Source of the DNA: Polytrichum commune
Taxonomy: Eukaryota; Streptophyta; Polytrichopsida; Polytrichales; Polytrichaceae
DNA length: 60,000 nt
Assembly (NCBI GenBank): GCA_950295325.1
Contig: OX485807.1
Span: 13,545,001 to 13,605,000, forward strand
Reading direction: 5' to 3'
Shown here: one piece after another, positions 59,766 to 60,000 of the stretch
Position numbering within the stretch: position 1 is the first letter of the stretch
How the letters are laid out: each line of letters opens with the position of its first letter
The notes under the pieces: generated by a model
Seen by the model: only the letters and a program-made list of their open reading frames with translations
Told to the model about the DNA's origin: nothing
Database searches by the model: none
Made by a program: the position numbers and the translations under genes

Positions 59766-60000
59766 GAGTCTTGCTACTTCTTAACCCATATTCTTTGTGG
59801 ACTAATGTACGTGAGCTTGATTACAAAAGGAGCACCTTCTCTCCTTCAAAATTCACATATGCTTCCACTGTAAGTAAAACTCTAGTGAGAAGTAAAAATT
59901 TCTTACTTTTAGGCAATTTTGAAAAATAATTAATTTTATATTCGGCAAAAAATGCCAATAATATTCCAAAATTTTAGGCATCTATTTTTAGAATTATTTT

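Noticed and set aside
1-60000. CRISPR array, bacterial operon or viral genome
   Set aside because: No regularly spaced identical repeats with unique spacers, no ribosome-binding sites with packed genes, and no viral protein motifs. The window fits eukaryotic intergenic DNA.

Overview
This window looks like nuclear DNA of a land plant. The evidence is one spliced gene with GT-AG introns and a TATA box, a plant-type heavy-metal-associated (HMA) protein, very low gene density, abundant microsatellites and short non-autonomous repeats, and G-box (CACGTG) motifs. I cannot name the species. There is no operon structure, no rRNA or tRNA gene that I can recognise, no CRISPR array and no intact transposase or reverse transcriptase.

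The only gene I support strongly lies at 43658-45419 (+). It has three exons and encodes a 440-residue protein with one HMA fold. The canonical metal-binding Cys-x-x-Cys is replaced by Ser-Ser-Arg-Thr. An array of five RSxSSIP-type repeats precedes the HMA fold, an acidic Tyr-rich tail follows it, and there is no C-terminal CaaX box. Upstream is a GC-rich promoter region with a palindromic G-box, a TATA box and a short uORF in the leader. Downstream is an imperfect tandem duplication of about 540 bp.

The rest is mostly repeat-derived or featureless AT-rich DNA. I see several dispersed families by comparing the window with itself. R1 (up to about 400 bp, about a dozen full and partial copies on both strands) is the commonest. 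R2 (about 200 bp, four copies, all plus strand), R3 (up to about 370 bp, four copies) and R4 (about 280 bp, two copies) are the others. Elements with visible ends are a pogo/Tigger-like Tc1/mariner remnant (724-1284), a 126-bp TA-flanked MITE (14952-15077), a MITE nested in an R3 copy (36406-36621) with a relative at 37784-38034, an inverted-repeat element (25597-25960), a foldback cluster (41840-42430), and an 809-bp element (18708-19516) nested in an older repeat whose uninterrupted paralogue lies next door. Two places (32969-33690 and 55990-56214) read like broken or partial protein-coding sequence that I do not recognise.

Region by region: 1-5 kb is AT-rich with the pogo remnant. 5-10 kb has repeats and a CpG-richer stretch. 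10-18 kb has sparse repeats. 18-20 kb is the nested transposon complex. 20-31 kb has R1, R2 and R3 copies and an inverted-repeat element. 31-34 kb holds coding-like debris. 35-42 kb has R3, MITEs, R1 copies and a foldback cluster. 42.7-47.4 kb is the HMA gene with its promoter and duplicated 3' flank. 47-60 kb is repeats and tandem duplications. The gene's function is not linked to its surroundings.
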